61,337 bases of DNA from an uncultured Oscillospiraceae bacterium. Lineage in GTDB: Bacteria; Bacillota; Clostridia; Oscillospirales; Oscillospiraceae. Shown here in pieces: positions 1 through 7,999 of the stretch. Location of the stretch: positions 1-61,337 of the forward strand of contig CALXDD010000014.1 of assembly GCA_944386985.1 (NCBI GenBank), given 5' to 3'. Under the pieces are notes generated by a model. That model saw only the letters and a list, made by a program, of their open reading frames with translations. It had not been told where the DNA came from and searched no databases. How positions within the stretch are numbered: the stretch's first letter is position 1; every line of letters starts with the position of its first letter. The translations under genes were made by a program, and so were the position numbers.

Positions 1-89
1 AACACTTCCTCTACGGTCTGCACGAACTCCGGCTCGTCACCGTGCTGCTTCTTCACATATTCGATGACTCTTTCCACGTATGCATTCAT
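1..89 (-). CDS. gdhA: NADP-type glutamate dehydrogenase, N-terminal fragment
   Basis: Only the first 29 codons are in the window; the gene continues past the left edge. The reverse-strand start ATG at 89-87 follows a strong CAGGAGG ribosome site. The visible N-terminus (MNAYVERVIEYVKKQHG, then EPEFVQTVEEV) matches my recollection of the start of clostridial hexameric glutamate dehydrogenases, which interconvert glutamate and 2-oxoglutarate plus ammonia in the cytosol. The catalytic domain is not visible, so the call rests on the N-terminal signature alone. It diverges from the phosphoribosyltransferase gene at 384. Confidence 0.7.
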   Translation of the reverse strand, partial: MNAYVERVIEYVKKQHGDEPEFVQTVEEV

Positions 90-297
90 CTTGTCGTTTC
101 CTCCTGTTTCTCGCAATCTGTTCATTTCATCTTTTCCATTTGGAATCGTAACCTCTCGGTCAGTTTCATTGTAACATCGGGCCAGCGGAATCTCAATATG
201 TATTTTTCGTATACAACGTCTCTCTGCATCCGAATTCTCCTTGTGTTTTTTGTGCAACCTGTCTATTGCCCGTCATTGGCGGCCTACTGTCCGCCTC

Positions 298-325
298 TTG
301 ACTTTTGGGCGAAAAACGCTATAAT
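298..325 (+). promoter_or_regulatory. Sigma-A type promoter for the phosphoribosyltransferase gene
   Basis: TTGACT at 298-303 and TATAAT at 320-325 are separated by 16 bp, close to the vegetative consensus. It lies about 60 bp ahead of the start codon at 384, with an AAGGAGG-type site just before that start. Confidence 0.7.
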
Positions 326-383
326 TTTTAAAGGAATGGCCCTTCCTGCGAGGGGACCTCATGCTTTTTAAGGAGGAATCTCC

Positions 384-944
384 ATGACGTATTCCATGCA
401 CGTAGCCGGTCTGGACCGGGAACTGCCGCTCTGTAAGGTAGCCGACAACTTTTATATCGGCGCCTTCATTCTGTTCGGCGACGCGGAGCTGACCGTGGCC
501 TGCGCCGAGCATCTTCTCAAGCGGATTCCCGCCGACAGCTATGACTATATGCTCACCGCCGAGGCAAAGAGCATCCCCCTCATCCACGAGATGGCCCGGC
601 AGAGCGGCGCCAAGCGCTATTTCGTGGCCCGCAAGGGTACCAAGGTGTACATGACCGATCCCATCCACGTCTGCGTCCACTCCATCACCACCCAGCGCCA
701 GCAGGAACTGTACCTGGGCGCCGAGGACTGTGAGTTGATCCGGGGCAAGCGGATCTTGCTGGTGGACGACGTGATCTCCACCGGCGACAGTCTGAAGGCC
801 ATGGAGGAGCTGGTTGCTCAGGCCGGCGGCACCGTGGTGGGCCGGGCGGCGGTGCTGGCTGAGGGCGACTCCCTGGGCCGCAGCGATCTGACCTATCTGG
901 CGCCGCTGCCGGTGTTCAACGCCGACGGCACCGTGAAAAAATAA
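384..944 (+). CDS. Phosphoribosyltransferase family protein (adenine PRTase-like)
   Basis: This 186-residue protein carries the type I phosphoribosyltransferase PRPP-binding loop at residues 126-136 (LVDDVISTGDS), with the two acidic residues and the TG pair that hold PRPP. Length and layout suit the adenine/xanthine PRTase group, which makes nucleoside monophosphates from a base and PRPP in the cytosol. The exact base cannot be read from the sequence. The start follows AAGGAGG with good spacing. It has its own promoter and is closed by a strong terminator, so it is probably monocistronic. It could equally be a purine-operon-type regulatory PRTase. Confidence 0.8.
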   Translation: MTYSMHVAGLDRELPLCKVADNFYIGAFILFGDAELTVACAEHLLKRIPADSYDYMLTAEAKSIPLIHEMARQSGAKRYFVARKGTKVYMTDPIHVCVHSITTQRQQELYLGAEDCELIRGKRILLVDDVISTGDSLKAMEELVAQAGGTVVGRAAVLAEGDSLGRSDLTYLAPLPVFNADGTVKK

Positions 945-956
945 GAAAATACACAT

Positions 957-989
957 GCCGCCGCAGAAGCGTTCTGCGGCGGTTTTTTC
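957..989 (+). terminator. Intrinsic terminator after the PRTase gene
   Basis: A GC-rich stem (CCGCCGCAGAA paired with TTCTGCGGCGG, 958-982) is followed by TTTTTT. Confidence 0.85.
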
Positions 990-1025
990 TGTACAGGATC
1001 TCCTCCCTCTACGGGAACCCCCGCC

Positions 1026-1053
1026 TTGCAATCCCCGATAAAAACGGTATAAT
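1026..1053 (+). promoter_or_regulatory. Sigma-A type promoter for the HAD phosphatase gene
   Basis: TTGCAA at 1026-1031 and a perfect TATAAT at 1048-1053 with a 16-bp spacer, about 60 bp ahead of the start codon at 1113. Confidence 0.65.
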
Positions 1054-1112
1054 AGAGGCGATATTCAGGCGGGTACGGAAATCCGGCCCCGCAGCAGATA
1101 AGGAGCTTTTTT

Positions 1113-1919
1113 ATGTATCGTCTGATTGCTCTCGATGTGGACGGCACCCTTCTCACCTCCGACGGACACATTCTCCCCTCCACCGTGGAGGCCATCGCCT
1201 GGGCCCGGTCCAAGGGTGTCCGGGTGGTGCTGTCCACCGGCCGCAGCGCCAGAGAGGCCGCCTGGCTCACCCGGCTGGCCGGCTGCGATAACCGGGCGGT
1301 CTGCCTCAGCGGCGGCGCTATCGCCGACGCCGTCACCGGCCGGCATGCGCGCCAGTTTCCCCTGCCCCCCGAGGCCGTGGAAGCCGCCATCCAAATCATC
1401 CTGCGTTATCCCTTTTTGTGCTTAGACGTTTTCGCCGGCCCCCACAATCTGGTAACCCCCTTCACCCGCAAAACCTTCACCGCCCTGCAGCCAAATGACT
1501 GCATGCATCAGTTCATGGTGGAATCGGAGGACCCCATCGGCTACATCCGGGAACACAAGCTGGAGGTATGCAAGATCTTCGCCGCCACCACAGGCCCCGA
1601 CCTGACGGAGGCGGTGGCGCGGCTGCAGACCATTCCCGGTACGGAGACCATCAACTGTGACGGCGCCAATTTAGAGGTTCTTCTGTCCGGCGTCAGCAAG
1701 GGCGCCGCCCTGACCCTTCTGGCGCAGGAATGGGGCATCCCCATGGAGGAGGTCATCGCCATCGGCGACAGCGGCAACGACCTCAGCATGTTCGCCGCGG
1801 CGGGCATGCCGGTAGCCATGGGAAATGGCTCTCCCGCTGCCCGGGCCGCCGCCCGCTTCGTCACGGATACCAATAACCGGGACGGCATCGCCAAAGCCGT
1901 CCGGGAACTGCTGGCATAA
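1113..1919 (+). CDS. Cof-type HAD-IIB family hydrolase
   Basis: The 268-residue protein has the HAD motif I DVDGTLL at residues 8-14 (nucleophile Asp plus general-acid Asp two residues later), an HAD-IIB cap in the middle, and the C-terminal motif GDSGNDLSMF near residue 220 that holds Mg2+. Family members are cytosolic phosphatases of sugar phosphates, flavin or pyridoxal phosphates; the substrate cannot be deduced here. The start is preceded by AAGGAG. It converges with the lipoprotein gene on the other strand through a shared hairpin terminator. Confidence 0.9.
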   Translation: MYRLIALDVDGTLLTSDGHILPSTVEAIAWARSKGVRVVLSTGRSAREAAWLTRLAGCDNRAVCLSGGAIADAVTGRHARQFPLPPEAVEAAIQIILRYPFLCLDVFAGPHNLVTPFTRKTFTALQPNDCMHQFMVESEDPIGYIREHKLEVCKIFAATTGPDLTEAVARLQTIPGTETINCDGANLEVLLSGVSKGAALTLLAQEWGIPMEEVIAIGDSGNDLSMFAAAGMPVAMGNGSPAARAAARFVTDTNNRDGIAKAVRELLA

Positions 1920-1947
1920 GGCGGGGAACTGAGACTTTGCACAAATG

Positions 1948-1984
1948 AAAGGGGACTGTGCCTGTTCGGCACAGTCCCCTTTTG
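1948..1984. terminator. Bidirectional terminator between convergent genes
   Basis: AAAGGGGACTGTGCC and its complement GGCACAGTCCCCTTTT form a long stem around a five-base loop. A-rich and T-rich flanks allow it to act for both the HAD gene and the lipoprotein gene. Confidence 0.85.
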
Positions 1985-1992
1985 TTTTCCGG

Positions 1993-3204
1993 CTATGACA
2001 TCAGCGCCTCCTCCGGCACATCGAAGGTGGCATACCAGGTCTCCTCATCGTTGCCCTGAATGCGGCAGTTGAGCCGCACCTGCGTCTGGGATACCCAGGT
2101 GGCGGAGATGATCTCCATCTCAGCCCCCCGCTCCTCCTCTATCTGGGAGAACTCCGTCAGCGTCCGGCTCATGCCGTACTTCTTGGAGGTAACAGTGAAA
2201 TCCTTGGGATTCGCCGTCAGATTCACCCAATAGCTGCCGTCCTCCGACCAATAGCGGGCCAGAGTGGCGTCTTCACCCAGGCGTTTGTCCGTCATCTCCT
2301 CCACCAGTCCCACCATGGTGTCCCACATGGAGAAGCCGCTGTCGCTGAGCACCGCGAAGCGGTTGGCCTCGATCCGGCGGCCCGCCAGCTCCTTTTCGTC
2401 CAGGGTGGCCTGATCGCTGAGGTAGATATAGTCCCCATCGGTCACCAGAAAACTGTAGCGCTGTTGGGTAATGGCCTGCTCGGCGCTGGGCTCCCGAGTA
2501 GTATCCTTGCGGCAGATAAAGCAGCTGCCGTCATACTCCACATCGTAGATCACGGGATTGCCGGACAGGCCGTAGCTGACAATCCGCACCATCCCCGGCG
2601 TATCGTCATTCACCTTCTCCAGGAAAGTGATGATGTGTTCCTCGCTGCCGCCGATGATCTCTCCGCCGCTGTTAATGGCGATGTCGTAGGTCAGCGTCTC
2701 AAGATCGATCTCCTCCGGAAGGGACTCCAAAGTCCCGTAGCCGTAGGGATCCTCGTCATAAGATTCCGCCCCGATGGAGAAGGAAGCGGTATAGAGCTTC
2801 CCACTGATGGTCAAAATCAGCCGGTATTCACCGTCCACCACCTCATAGTCGTACTGTAGGAAGCTGAACTTTCCCTCCGCCGTCTCCCCCGGCGCCACGG
2901 CCCGCATCTCCGCTGTTCCCTGTTCGGCCTCCTTGCGCTTGGGCAAGCTGTACCAGACGCCGTCCCGCTTGACCTCTATGGAATATCCTGTGGAGTAGAC
3001 GATATCTTCCTTGCCGTAATTGGAGATCCGGTAGGTGAAGCTCTCCACGCTCTTGTCGTAGGTCCGGTTCTCTGTGGCCAGAATCACCGTTCCCTCCGTA
3101 TTGAAATCCTCCTCGTGGTAGGGGGATTTCTCCCATTTCTCCTGACAGGCCGCCAGCCCCAGCGCAAGCACCAGCACCAGCAGCAGACACACCACTCGTT
3201 TCAT
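1993..3204 (-). CDS. Lipoprotein with Ig-like domain, function unknown
   Basis: A 403-residue secreted protein. It begins with a basic N-terminus, a hydrophobic leucine/valine run and the lipobox LAAC, so it should be lipid-anchored to the outer face of the membrane. Residues of roughly 45-145 look like a bacterial Ig-like beta-sandwich of the type found in clostridial lipoproteins (pattern around SFTYRISNYGKEDIVY). The remaining two thirds are beta-rich and unassigned. The ATG at 3204 is preferred over the in-frame GTG nine bases upstream because GAGGTGA sits just before it. No partner gene is evident. Confidence 0.75.
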   Translation of the reverse strand: MKRVVCLLLVLVLALGLAACQEKWEKSPYHEEDFNTEGTVILATENRTYDKSVESFTYRISNYGKEDIVYSTGYSIEVKRDGVWYSLPKRKEAEQGTAEMRAVAPGETAEGKFSFLQYDYEVVDGEYRLILTISGKLYTASFSIGAESYDEDPYGYGTLESLPEEIDLETLTYDIAINSGGEIIGGSEEHIITFLEKVNDDTPGMVRIVSYGLSGNPVIYDVEYDGSCFICRKDTTREPSAEQAITQQRYSFLVTDGDYIYLSDQATLDEKELAGRRIEANRFAVLSDSGFSMWDTMVGLVEEMTDKRLGEDATLARYWSEDGSYWVNLTANPKDFTVTSKKYGMSRTLTEFSQIEEERGAEMEIISATWVSQTQVRLNCRIQGNDEETWYATFDVPEEALMS

Positions 3205-3305
3205 CGCAATCACCTCACATTGGATTAGACGGCGCCGGACCGGGAAAGTTCCCCACCCGACAAGGAAATTTTCTCAAACGGCACAAAAAAGCGGGAAATG
3301 ACAAA

Positions 3306-3347
3306 ACAGAAAAAGAGACACCGCATCCTTCCGATGCGATGTCTCTT
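3306..3347 (-). terminator. Terminator of rplS
   Basis: Read on the minus strand, AGAGACATCGCATC pairs with GATGCGGTGTCTCT and is followed by a T-rich run. It lies just past the rplS stop codon. Confidence 0.8.
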
Positions 3348-3358
3348 CCCTCTCATGC

Positions 3359-3697
3359 TTACAGCTTCTCGCGCACCTTGGCAGCCTTGCCCACGCGGTC
3401 GCGCAGGTAGTACAGCTTGGCCCGGCGCACAAAGCCGTGGCGAACAGTCTCGATCTTGTCGATGGTGGGGGAGTGCAGGGGGAACACCTTCTCCACACCC
3501 ACGCCATAGGACACGCGGCGCACGGTGATGGTCTCCTCGATGCCGCCGTGCTTCTTGGCAATGACGGTACCCTCGAAGACCTGGATACGCTCACGGGAGC
3601 CTTCCTTCACCTTCACATGCACGCGGACGGTGTCGCCCACGTTGATTTCGGGCATGTCCTTGATCTGGGACTTGGTCAATTCTTTGATGAGATCCAT
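3359..3697 (-). CDS. rplS: 50S ribosomal protein L19
   Basis: The 112-residue sequence is a clear L19: N-terminal [20 protein letters not shown], the central [15 protein letters not shown] and the C-terminal [18 protein letters not shown]19 sits at the 30S-50S interface of the ribosome. The usual length is about 115 residues. It has its own promoter and terminator, so it appears monocistronic rather than joined to trmD/rimM as in many bacteria. Confidence 0.97.
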   Translation of the reverse strand: MDLIKELTKSQIKDMPEINVGDTVRVHVKVKEGSRERIQVFEGTVIAKKHGGIEETITVRRVSYGVGVEKVFPLHSPTIDKIETVRHGFVRRAKLYYLRDRVGKAAKVREKL

Positions 3698-3799
3698 GGA
3701 ATTTTCCTCCTAAATATTAGGCGTTCTTGCGCGTTTACAGTAGATTTTCATCCCATTTGGAAAATCCCGCAGCAGAGGACCACCCTTTATCGCCATGAT

Positions 3800-3828
3800 A
3801 GGATATCACAACACACCACAAATTGCAA
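3800..3828 (-). promoter_or_regulatory. Promoter of rplS
   Basis: On the minus strand TTGCAA (3828-3823) and TATCCT (3805-3800) are separated by 17 bp. This leaves a leader of roughly 90 bases before the rplS start, long enough for an L19 leader-type autoregulatory RNA, although I could not fold one convincingly. Confidence 0.5.
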
Positions 3829-3854
3829 GCATTTTTTGAAAAATCGGGCAAATT

Positions 3855-4517
3855 TCAGCAGAAGGCCGAGCCGTCCTCACAGAGAAGAGCGGTGCGGCGG
3901 ACCCGGACAAAGTCCGGCTTCAGCTCCGGCAGATGCCGCCCCACGGCGGCGGCCAGGAGCGCCGGGTTCACCCCCGGATTCTGGCCCTGGACCCGGACCG
4001 ACAGCACCAGTGCCTTCTCCTCCGTCCGGGCAGTCACCGAGGCGATCATGGGGCGGATGTCCGTGTCCACCATCTGCTTTTTCTTGTTGCGCCGCTCCAC
4101 CACCACCTGGTCCCCCAGGAGAAGGGTGCAGACGGCCTCAGCGGCCCCGGCGGGGACGCCCTTGTCGTACTCCAGAGTCACTTCCGCCTCCAGATACCGC
4201 ATGTCACGGACCGGGTGGACCGGGGCGGCGCAGGAGAGGACCCGGACTCCCTCGGGGAGGTAGGGGTTCAGCCGCTCCGGCATCCCCTCCGGGCTCAGAT
4301 CCTCCACAGTGGAGAAGTCCAGCAATTCACAGACGCTGGTCTGTCCTACGGAGAGCGGCAGCACAAAGGACATAATGGGATGGGGGTGGAAGCCCTTGGA
4401 GTGGCGGATCACCAGCCCCGAGCGGATGAACACCCGCTGAAAGGTCCTGAGGAGGTCCAGATGGGAGATCCAGGCCGCCCTTCCCTCCTTCACAAAGGTC
4501 AGACGAAGCTCAGACAC
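3855..4517 (-). CDS. TIGR03936/DUF2344 radical-SAM-linked protein
   Basis: About 220 residues beginning VSELRLTFVKEGRAAWISHL, typical of the DUF2344 proteins that accompany (or are fused to) a TIGR03960 radical-SAM enzyme in Firmicutes; the HLDLLRTFQRV and SKGFHPHP patterns are characteristic. I place the start at the GTG 4517-4515 because GGGAGG lies eight bases upstream and the frame then overlaps the radical-SAM stop by 8 bp, which suggests translational coupling. Its partner's substrate is not established, though an RNA-modification role is often suspected. Confidence 0.85.
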   Translation of the reverse strand: MSELRLTFVKEGRAAWISHLDLLRTFQRVFIRSGLVIRHSKGFHPHPIMSFVLPLSVGQTSVCELLDFSTVEDLSPEGMPERLNPYLPEGVRVLSCAAPVHPVRDMRYLEAEVTLEYDKGVPAGAAEAVCTLLLGDQVVVERRNKKKQMVDTDIRPMIASVTARTEEKALVLSVRVQGQNPGVNPALLAAAVGRHLPELKPDFVRVRRTALLCEDGSAFC

Positions 4518-6345
4518 AGCACACACCTCCCACCATTTTGTTGGCCCCGCAGCCGCTGCAGCGGGTGCGGCAGTCGGGCGTGGTAAGGCTCTCCCGGGAC
4601 CGCTCCCGCTCCCGCCACAGATAGTCGTCCCCCACGCCGCAGGAGATGACGCTCCAGGGGAAGATCTCCTCCCTCTTCCGCTCCCGGTTGGCGTAGAAGG
4701 CCGGATCGAGACCGCACTCGGCAAAGGCCTCATGCCAGCGGTTCAGATCAAAATACTCCTGCCAGGCGTCCAAGTGGGCGCCCTTGCGGAAGGCGGTCTC
4801 CAGCACCCGGCCCAGCCGCCTGTCGCCTCGGGCCAGCACCGCCTCTAAGAAGCTGGTGTCCCCGTCATGCCAGTTGTAGGTGACGGCCTTGGCGGTCATG
4901 TGCTCCCGCAGCAGCTGCACCCGGCGCTCATACTCCGCCCGGGTGATCTGAGGCTCCCACTGGAAGGCGGTGAAGGGCTTGGGCACAAACCAGGAGGTGG
5001 ACACGGTGATCCGCACCCCCCGGGTCTTGTTGCTGGCGTACTCCCGCCAGCAGTGGATGACGTGGTTGGCCATCTCGGCGATGCCGATGATGTCCTCGTC
5101 GGTCTCCGTGGGGAGACCCAGCATGTAGTAGAGCTTCACCGCGTTCCAGCCATTGGAGAAGGCCCGCTTCAGGCTCTCCATCAAATCCTCCTCGGTGAGG
5201 TTTTTGTTGATGGCGTCCCGGAGGCGCTGGGTACCCGCCTCGGGGGCAAAGGTGAGGCCCGCCTTTCTCCCACGGCTCAGCCGCTCGGTGAGGCCCATGG
5301 AGAAGTTGTCCGCCCGAAGGCTGGGGAGGCTCAGGCTCACATGGTGGCTGTCGCAATAAGCCTCCAGGTCATCGCACAGCTCCAAAAGCTGGGGATAGTC
5401 GCTGGTGGAGAGGCTGGAGAGGGTCATCTCCTGATAGCCGGAGTCCTCACAGGCGGCGGCGCCGTACTCCGCCAGCAGCTTCTCGCTGCGGCAGCGGACC
5501 GGACGGTACACATACCCCGCCTGGCAGAACCGGCAGCCCCGGATACAGCCCCGGAACAGCTCCAGCGTCACCCGGTCGTGGACGATCTCTGTAGAGGGGA
5601 CGATGGATTTTACCGGGAAGGGAGCCTTGTCCATATCCCGAACGATCCGCTTCTGCACCCGCTCCGGCGCGCCGTCTTTAGGGGTGATGGCGGCCACTGT
5701 GCCGTCGTCGTGGTAGGTCACGTCGTAGAGGGAGGGGACATAGATCCCCTGAATCTTCGCGGCAGCCCGAAGGAAGCGGGGCTTGTCCCATCCCTCCCGC
5801 TTGGCCTCGCGGTAGAGCGTCAAAAGCTCCGGCAGCTCCTCCTCCCCCTCGCCGATGCAGGCTAAGTCGATAAAGTCCGCCAGAGGCTCGGCGTTGTACA
5901 TGGCGGTGCCTCCGGCGATGACCAGGGGCTTGAGGGCGTCCCCCCGGTCCGCGGAGCGCAGGGGGATGCCGGAGAGGTCCAGCATGTTCAGCACCGCCGG
6001 ATAGGCCATCTCATAGCCGATGGAGAAGGCCACGATGTCGAAGTCCCCCACGCTGTCGCCGCTCTCCAGAGCGTAGAGGGGGATGTGGTTTTGCCGCAGC
6101 TCCGCCTCCATGTCCCCCCAGGGGGTGAAGACCCGCTCGCACCAGACCCCCTCCATGTCGTTCATGATGCTGTAGAGAATCCGCATGCCGAGGTTGGACA
6201 TGCCGATCTCATAGGTGTCGGGGAAGCAGAAGGCCACCCGGGTGTCCACGGCTGCCTTCTCCTTCACCACGGCGTTATATTCTCCTCCCACATACCGGGC
6301 GGGCTTTTGCACCCTGGGGAGGATCCGCTCCAATTTCTGATCCAA
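4510..6345 (-). CDS. TIGR03960 family B12-binding-domain radical SAM protein
   Basis: The 611-residue protein has an N-terminal cobalamin-binding-like region (FPDTYEIGMSNLG near residue 41), then the radical-SAM cluster motif CxxxCxxC at C267, C271 and C274 (RGCIRGCRFCQAG). A Cys-rich end (CRTRCSGCGANK) could bind a second cluster. Radical SAM enzymes use a 4Fe-4S cluster and S-adenosylmethionine to start radical chemistry; the reaction of this family is unknown. It is upstream of and overlaps the DUF2344 gene, the conserved clostridial arrangement next to spoIVFA/B-like genes. Confidence 0.9.
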   Translation of the reverse strand: MDQKLERILPRVQKPARYVGGEYNAVVKEKAAVDTRVAFCFPDTYEIGMSNLGMRILYSIMNDMEGVWCERVFTPWGDMEAELRQNHIPLYALESGDSVGDFDIVAFSIGYEMAYPAVLNMLDLSGIPLRSADRGDALKPLVIAGGTAMYNAEPLADFIDLACIGEGEEELPELLTLYREAKREGWDKPRFLRAAAKIQGIYVPSLYDVTYHDDGTVAAITPKDGAPERVQKRIVRDMDKAPFPVKSIVPSTEIVHDRVTLELFRGCIRGCRFCQAGYVYRPVRCRSEKLLAEYGAAACEDSGYQEMTLSSLSTSDYPQLLELCDDLEAYCDSHHVSLSLPSLRADNFSMGLTERLSRGRKAGLTFAPEAGTQRLRDAINKNLTEEDLMESLKRAFSNGWNAVKLYYMLGLPTETDEDIIGIAEMANHVIHCWREYASNKTRGVRITVSTSWFVPKPFTAFQWEPQITRAEYERRVQLLREHMTAKAVTYNWHDGDTSFLEAVLARGDRRLGRVLETAFRKGAHLDAWQEYFDLNRWHEAFAECGLDPAFYANRERKREEIFPWSVISCGVGDDYLWRERERSRESLTTPDCRTRCSGCGANKMVGGVCCV

Positions 6346-6383
6346 AAGGTTGTTCTCCTTTGTGTGGTAATATCCCGTTCATT

Positions 6384-6974
6384 CTACCCTTTTCTTCCCC
6401 TTTTGGCAACCCTGATTTGATGGAAAACCAATCCCAGGGCGCCCAGCAGGCAGAAGGCCCCGCCGCCGGTGGACCAGAGAAGAACGGTGGAGAGACCCAC
6501 CAGCACCGCTAAGGTCACCGTACCCACAATGCCTGTGAGCCGCTGGGCGGCGAAGGGGTCGGTGCACCAGGCCGCCGCCAGGTAGAGGACGCGGCTGCCG
6601 TCCAGCCCCGGCACCGGCAGGAGATTGTAGGCTCCCAAGAGAAAATTAGCCCCCGCCAGCAGGTAGTCCCCAGACACCCGGGCCAGCACCAGCGCCAGCA
6701 GCAGGTTGACGGCGGGTCCCGCCGCCACCGCCAGAAGCTCCCGTCCATAGCTGAGCCGCCGCTGGCCCGGAGCCTCGATCACCGCTCCCATAGGGCCGAT
6801 GGTAAGACGCACCACCGGCACCCGGAACAGCCGCAGCACCGCCAGATGGCCCAGCTCATGGCAGAGGGCCGCCAGCAGCACATGGGGCAGCACCGGTCCG
6901 GCCCCCGCCAGCACCGACAGCCCCAAAAGAACAAAAAACCCCGGAGACAGCCGGAGCTCAGTGGACCTCCACAT
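6384..6974 (-). CDS. M50 site-2 protease, SpoIVFB-like
   Basis: The 196-residue membrane protein begins MWRSTELRLSPGFF and carries the zinc motif HELGH at residues 39-43. A second motif, NLLPVPGLDGSR, supplies the third ligand. Several hydrophobic spans are visible. In spore formers the homologous SpoIVFB cleaves pro-sigma-K inside the membrane. The start overlaps the 3' end of the M23 gene by 17 bp, matching the spoIVFA-spoIVFB pair, which supports a sporulation role. A housekeeping site-2 protease is the alternative. Confidence 0.8.
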   Translation of the reverse strand: MWRSTELRLSPGFFVLLGLSVLAGAGPVLPHVLLAALCHELGHLAVLRLFRVPVVRLTIGPMGAVIEAPGQRRLSYGRELLAVAAGPAVNLLLALVLARVSGDYLLAGANFLLGAYNLLPVPGLDGSRVLYLAAAWCTDPFAAQRLTGIVGTVTLAVLVGLSTVLLWSTGGGAFCLLGALGLVFHQIRVAKRGRKG

Positions 6975-7905
6975 AGTAGATGGGATTGAGATAGGTATCC
7001 CCCCGGTGGACTTCAAAATGAAGATGGGACCCGGTGGCAAGGCCGGTGGCCCCCATGGCGGCAATGGTCTCCCCCATTTCCACCTGCTGCCCGGTAGACA
7101 CCGAGACAGAGCTGCAGTGGGCGTAGAGGGTGGTGATATCATTGGGGTGGTCCAGCATCACATAGAGACCCAGGGCGTCGCTCTCCCCGATGGCCTTCAC
7201 CGTTCCGTCGGCAAAGGCGGAGATGGCGGTGCCCTGGACGTTGGCAATATCCAGTCCGTAGTGGAAGCGCCGGTCTTTGTAGATGGGGTGGATGCGGTAG
7301 CCGAAGGCGTCGGTCATGGTCCCCTGGGCAGGAGTGGTGTAGGCAAAGCCCATCACCGCCTGCTGGAAGGACACATTGGCCGGCGCGGCGGCGCTGAAAG
7401 ACACCAGGGTCTGGCTCTCCGCCGCCTGCCGCTCCGGCTCCTCCTCCGTCTCCGTCCCGGCCTCAGGCTCCACCAGGTCCTCCAGCTCCTCCCGCAGCCG
7501 GTCCGCCGGGGCTGTCACAGTCTCCACCGTCTCCAGCATGGCGCTGGCCCGCTGGGCCCGGTAGGCGGCGGGGGCGAACACGGCGGTATAGGCTTCCTCC
7601 AGGGACTCCCCTACTTCCTTCTCCCCGGCGATGGCCTCCCCCACCGCGGAGAAGGCGGCCTTGAAATCGGCGTCCTGGCTGAGAAGGGAGCGGAGACTGC
7701 CCGCAATTCCCCCCACCGCCTCCGGCAGCAGCAGCTTTCCCATGGCCAGCAGCACGAAGATGATCCCCGCCACCGCCAGCTGGATGGTACGCCGCCGCTG
7801 AATTTTTGTCACCTGTCCCTTTGCCGCCGGGCGGCTTTTTGGTGCCGGACGGCTCTTCGACGCCACCCGTCTTCCTCTGTATCCGCGCCTTTGTGCCGTT
7901 GTCAT
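6958..7905 (-). CDS. Membrane-anchored M23 (LytM) protein, SpoIVFA-like
   Basis: 315 residues: a basic cytosolic N-terminus, one membrane span (about residues 42-62, IQLAVAGIIFVLLAMGKLLL), a low-complexity middle and a C-terminal LytM domain. The zinc motifs HYGLD (near residue 218) and HLHFEV (near 294) are both intact. Overlap with the M50 gene suggests the SpoIVFA role, namely control of the SpoIVFB-like protease during sporulation. Because the metal ligands are kept, a real peptidoglycan hydrolase is also possible. Confidence 0.75.
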   Translation of the reverse strand: MTTAQRRGYRGRRVASKSRPAPKSRPAAKGQVTKIQRRRTIQLAVAGIIFVLLAMGKLLLPEAVGGIAGSLRSLLSQDADFKAAFSAVGEAIAGEKEVGESLEEAYTAVFAPAAYRAQRASAMLETVETVTAPADRLREELEDLVEPEAGTETEEEPERQAAESQTLVSFSAAAPANVSFQQAVMGFAYTTPAQGTMTDAFGYRIHPIYKDRRFHYGLDIANVQGTAISAFADGTVKAIGESDALGLYVMLDHPNDITTLYAHCSSVSVSTGQQVEMGETIAAMGATGLATGSHLHFEVHRGDTYLNPIYYVEVH

Positions 7906-7963
7906 AGCGCCCCTCCTCTCCCGCTTTGCTGCCAGTATATGAGGAGGGGGATGGAAATAGACA

Positions 7964-7992
7964 TAAAAAATCGCGCCGGAAAACCGGCGCGA
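7964..7992 (-). terminator. Terminator of the U32/mltG operon
   Basis: ATCGCGCCGG and CCGGCGCGAT pair around a four-base loop (7970-7992). On the minus strand the stem is followed by TTTTTTAT, just after the U32 stop codon. Confidence 0.85.
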
Positions 7993-7999
7993 TCTTCAT

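Noticed and set aside
42-371. 109-residue forward frame at the left edge
   Set aside because: It runs antisense through the gdhA start and the intergenic promoter, is full of Phe/Ser/Cys, and has no ribosome site.
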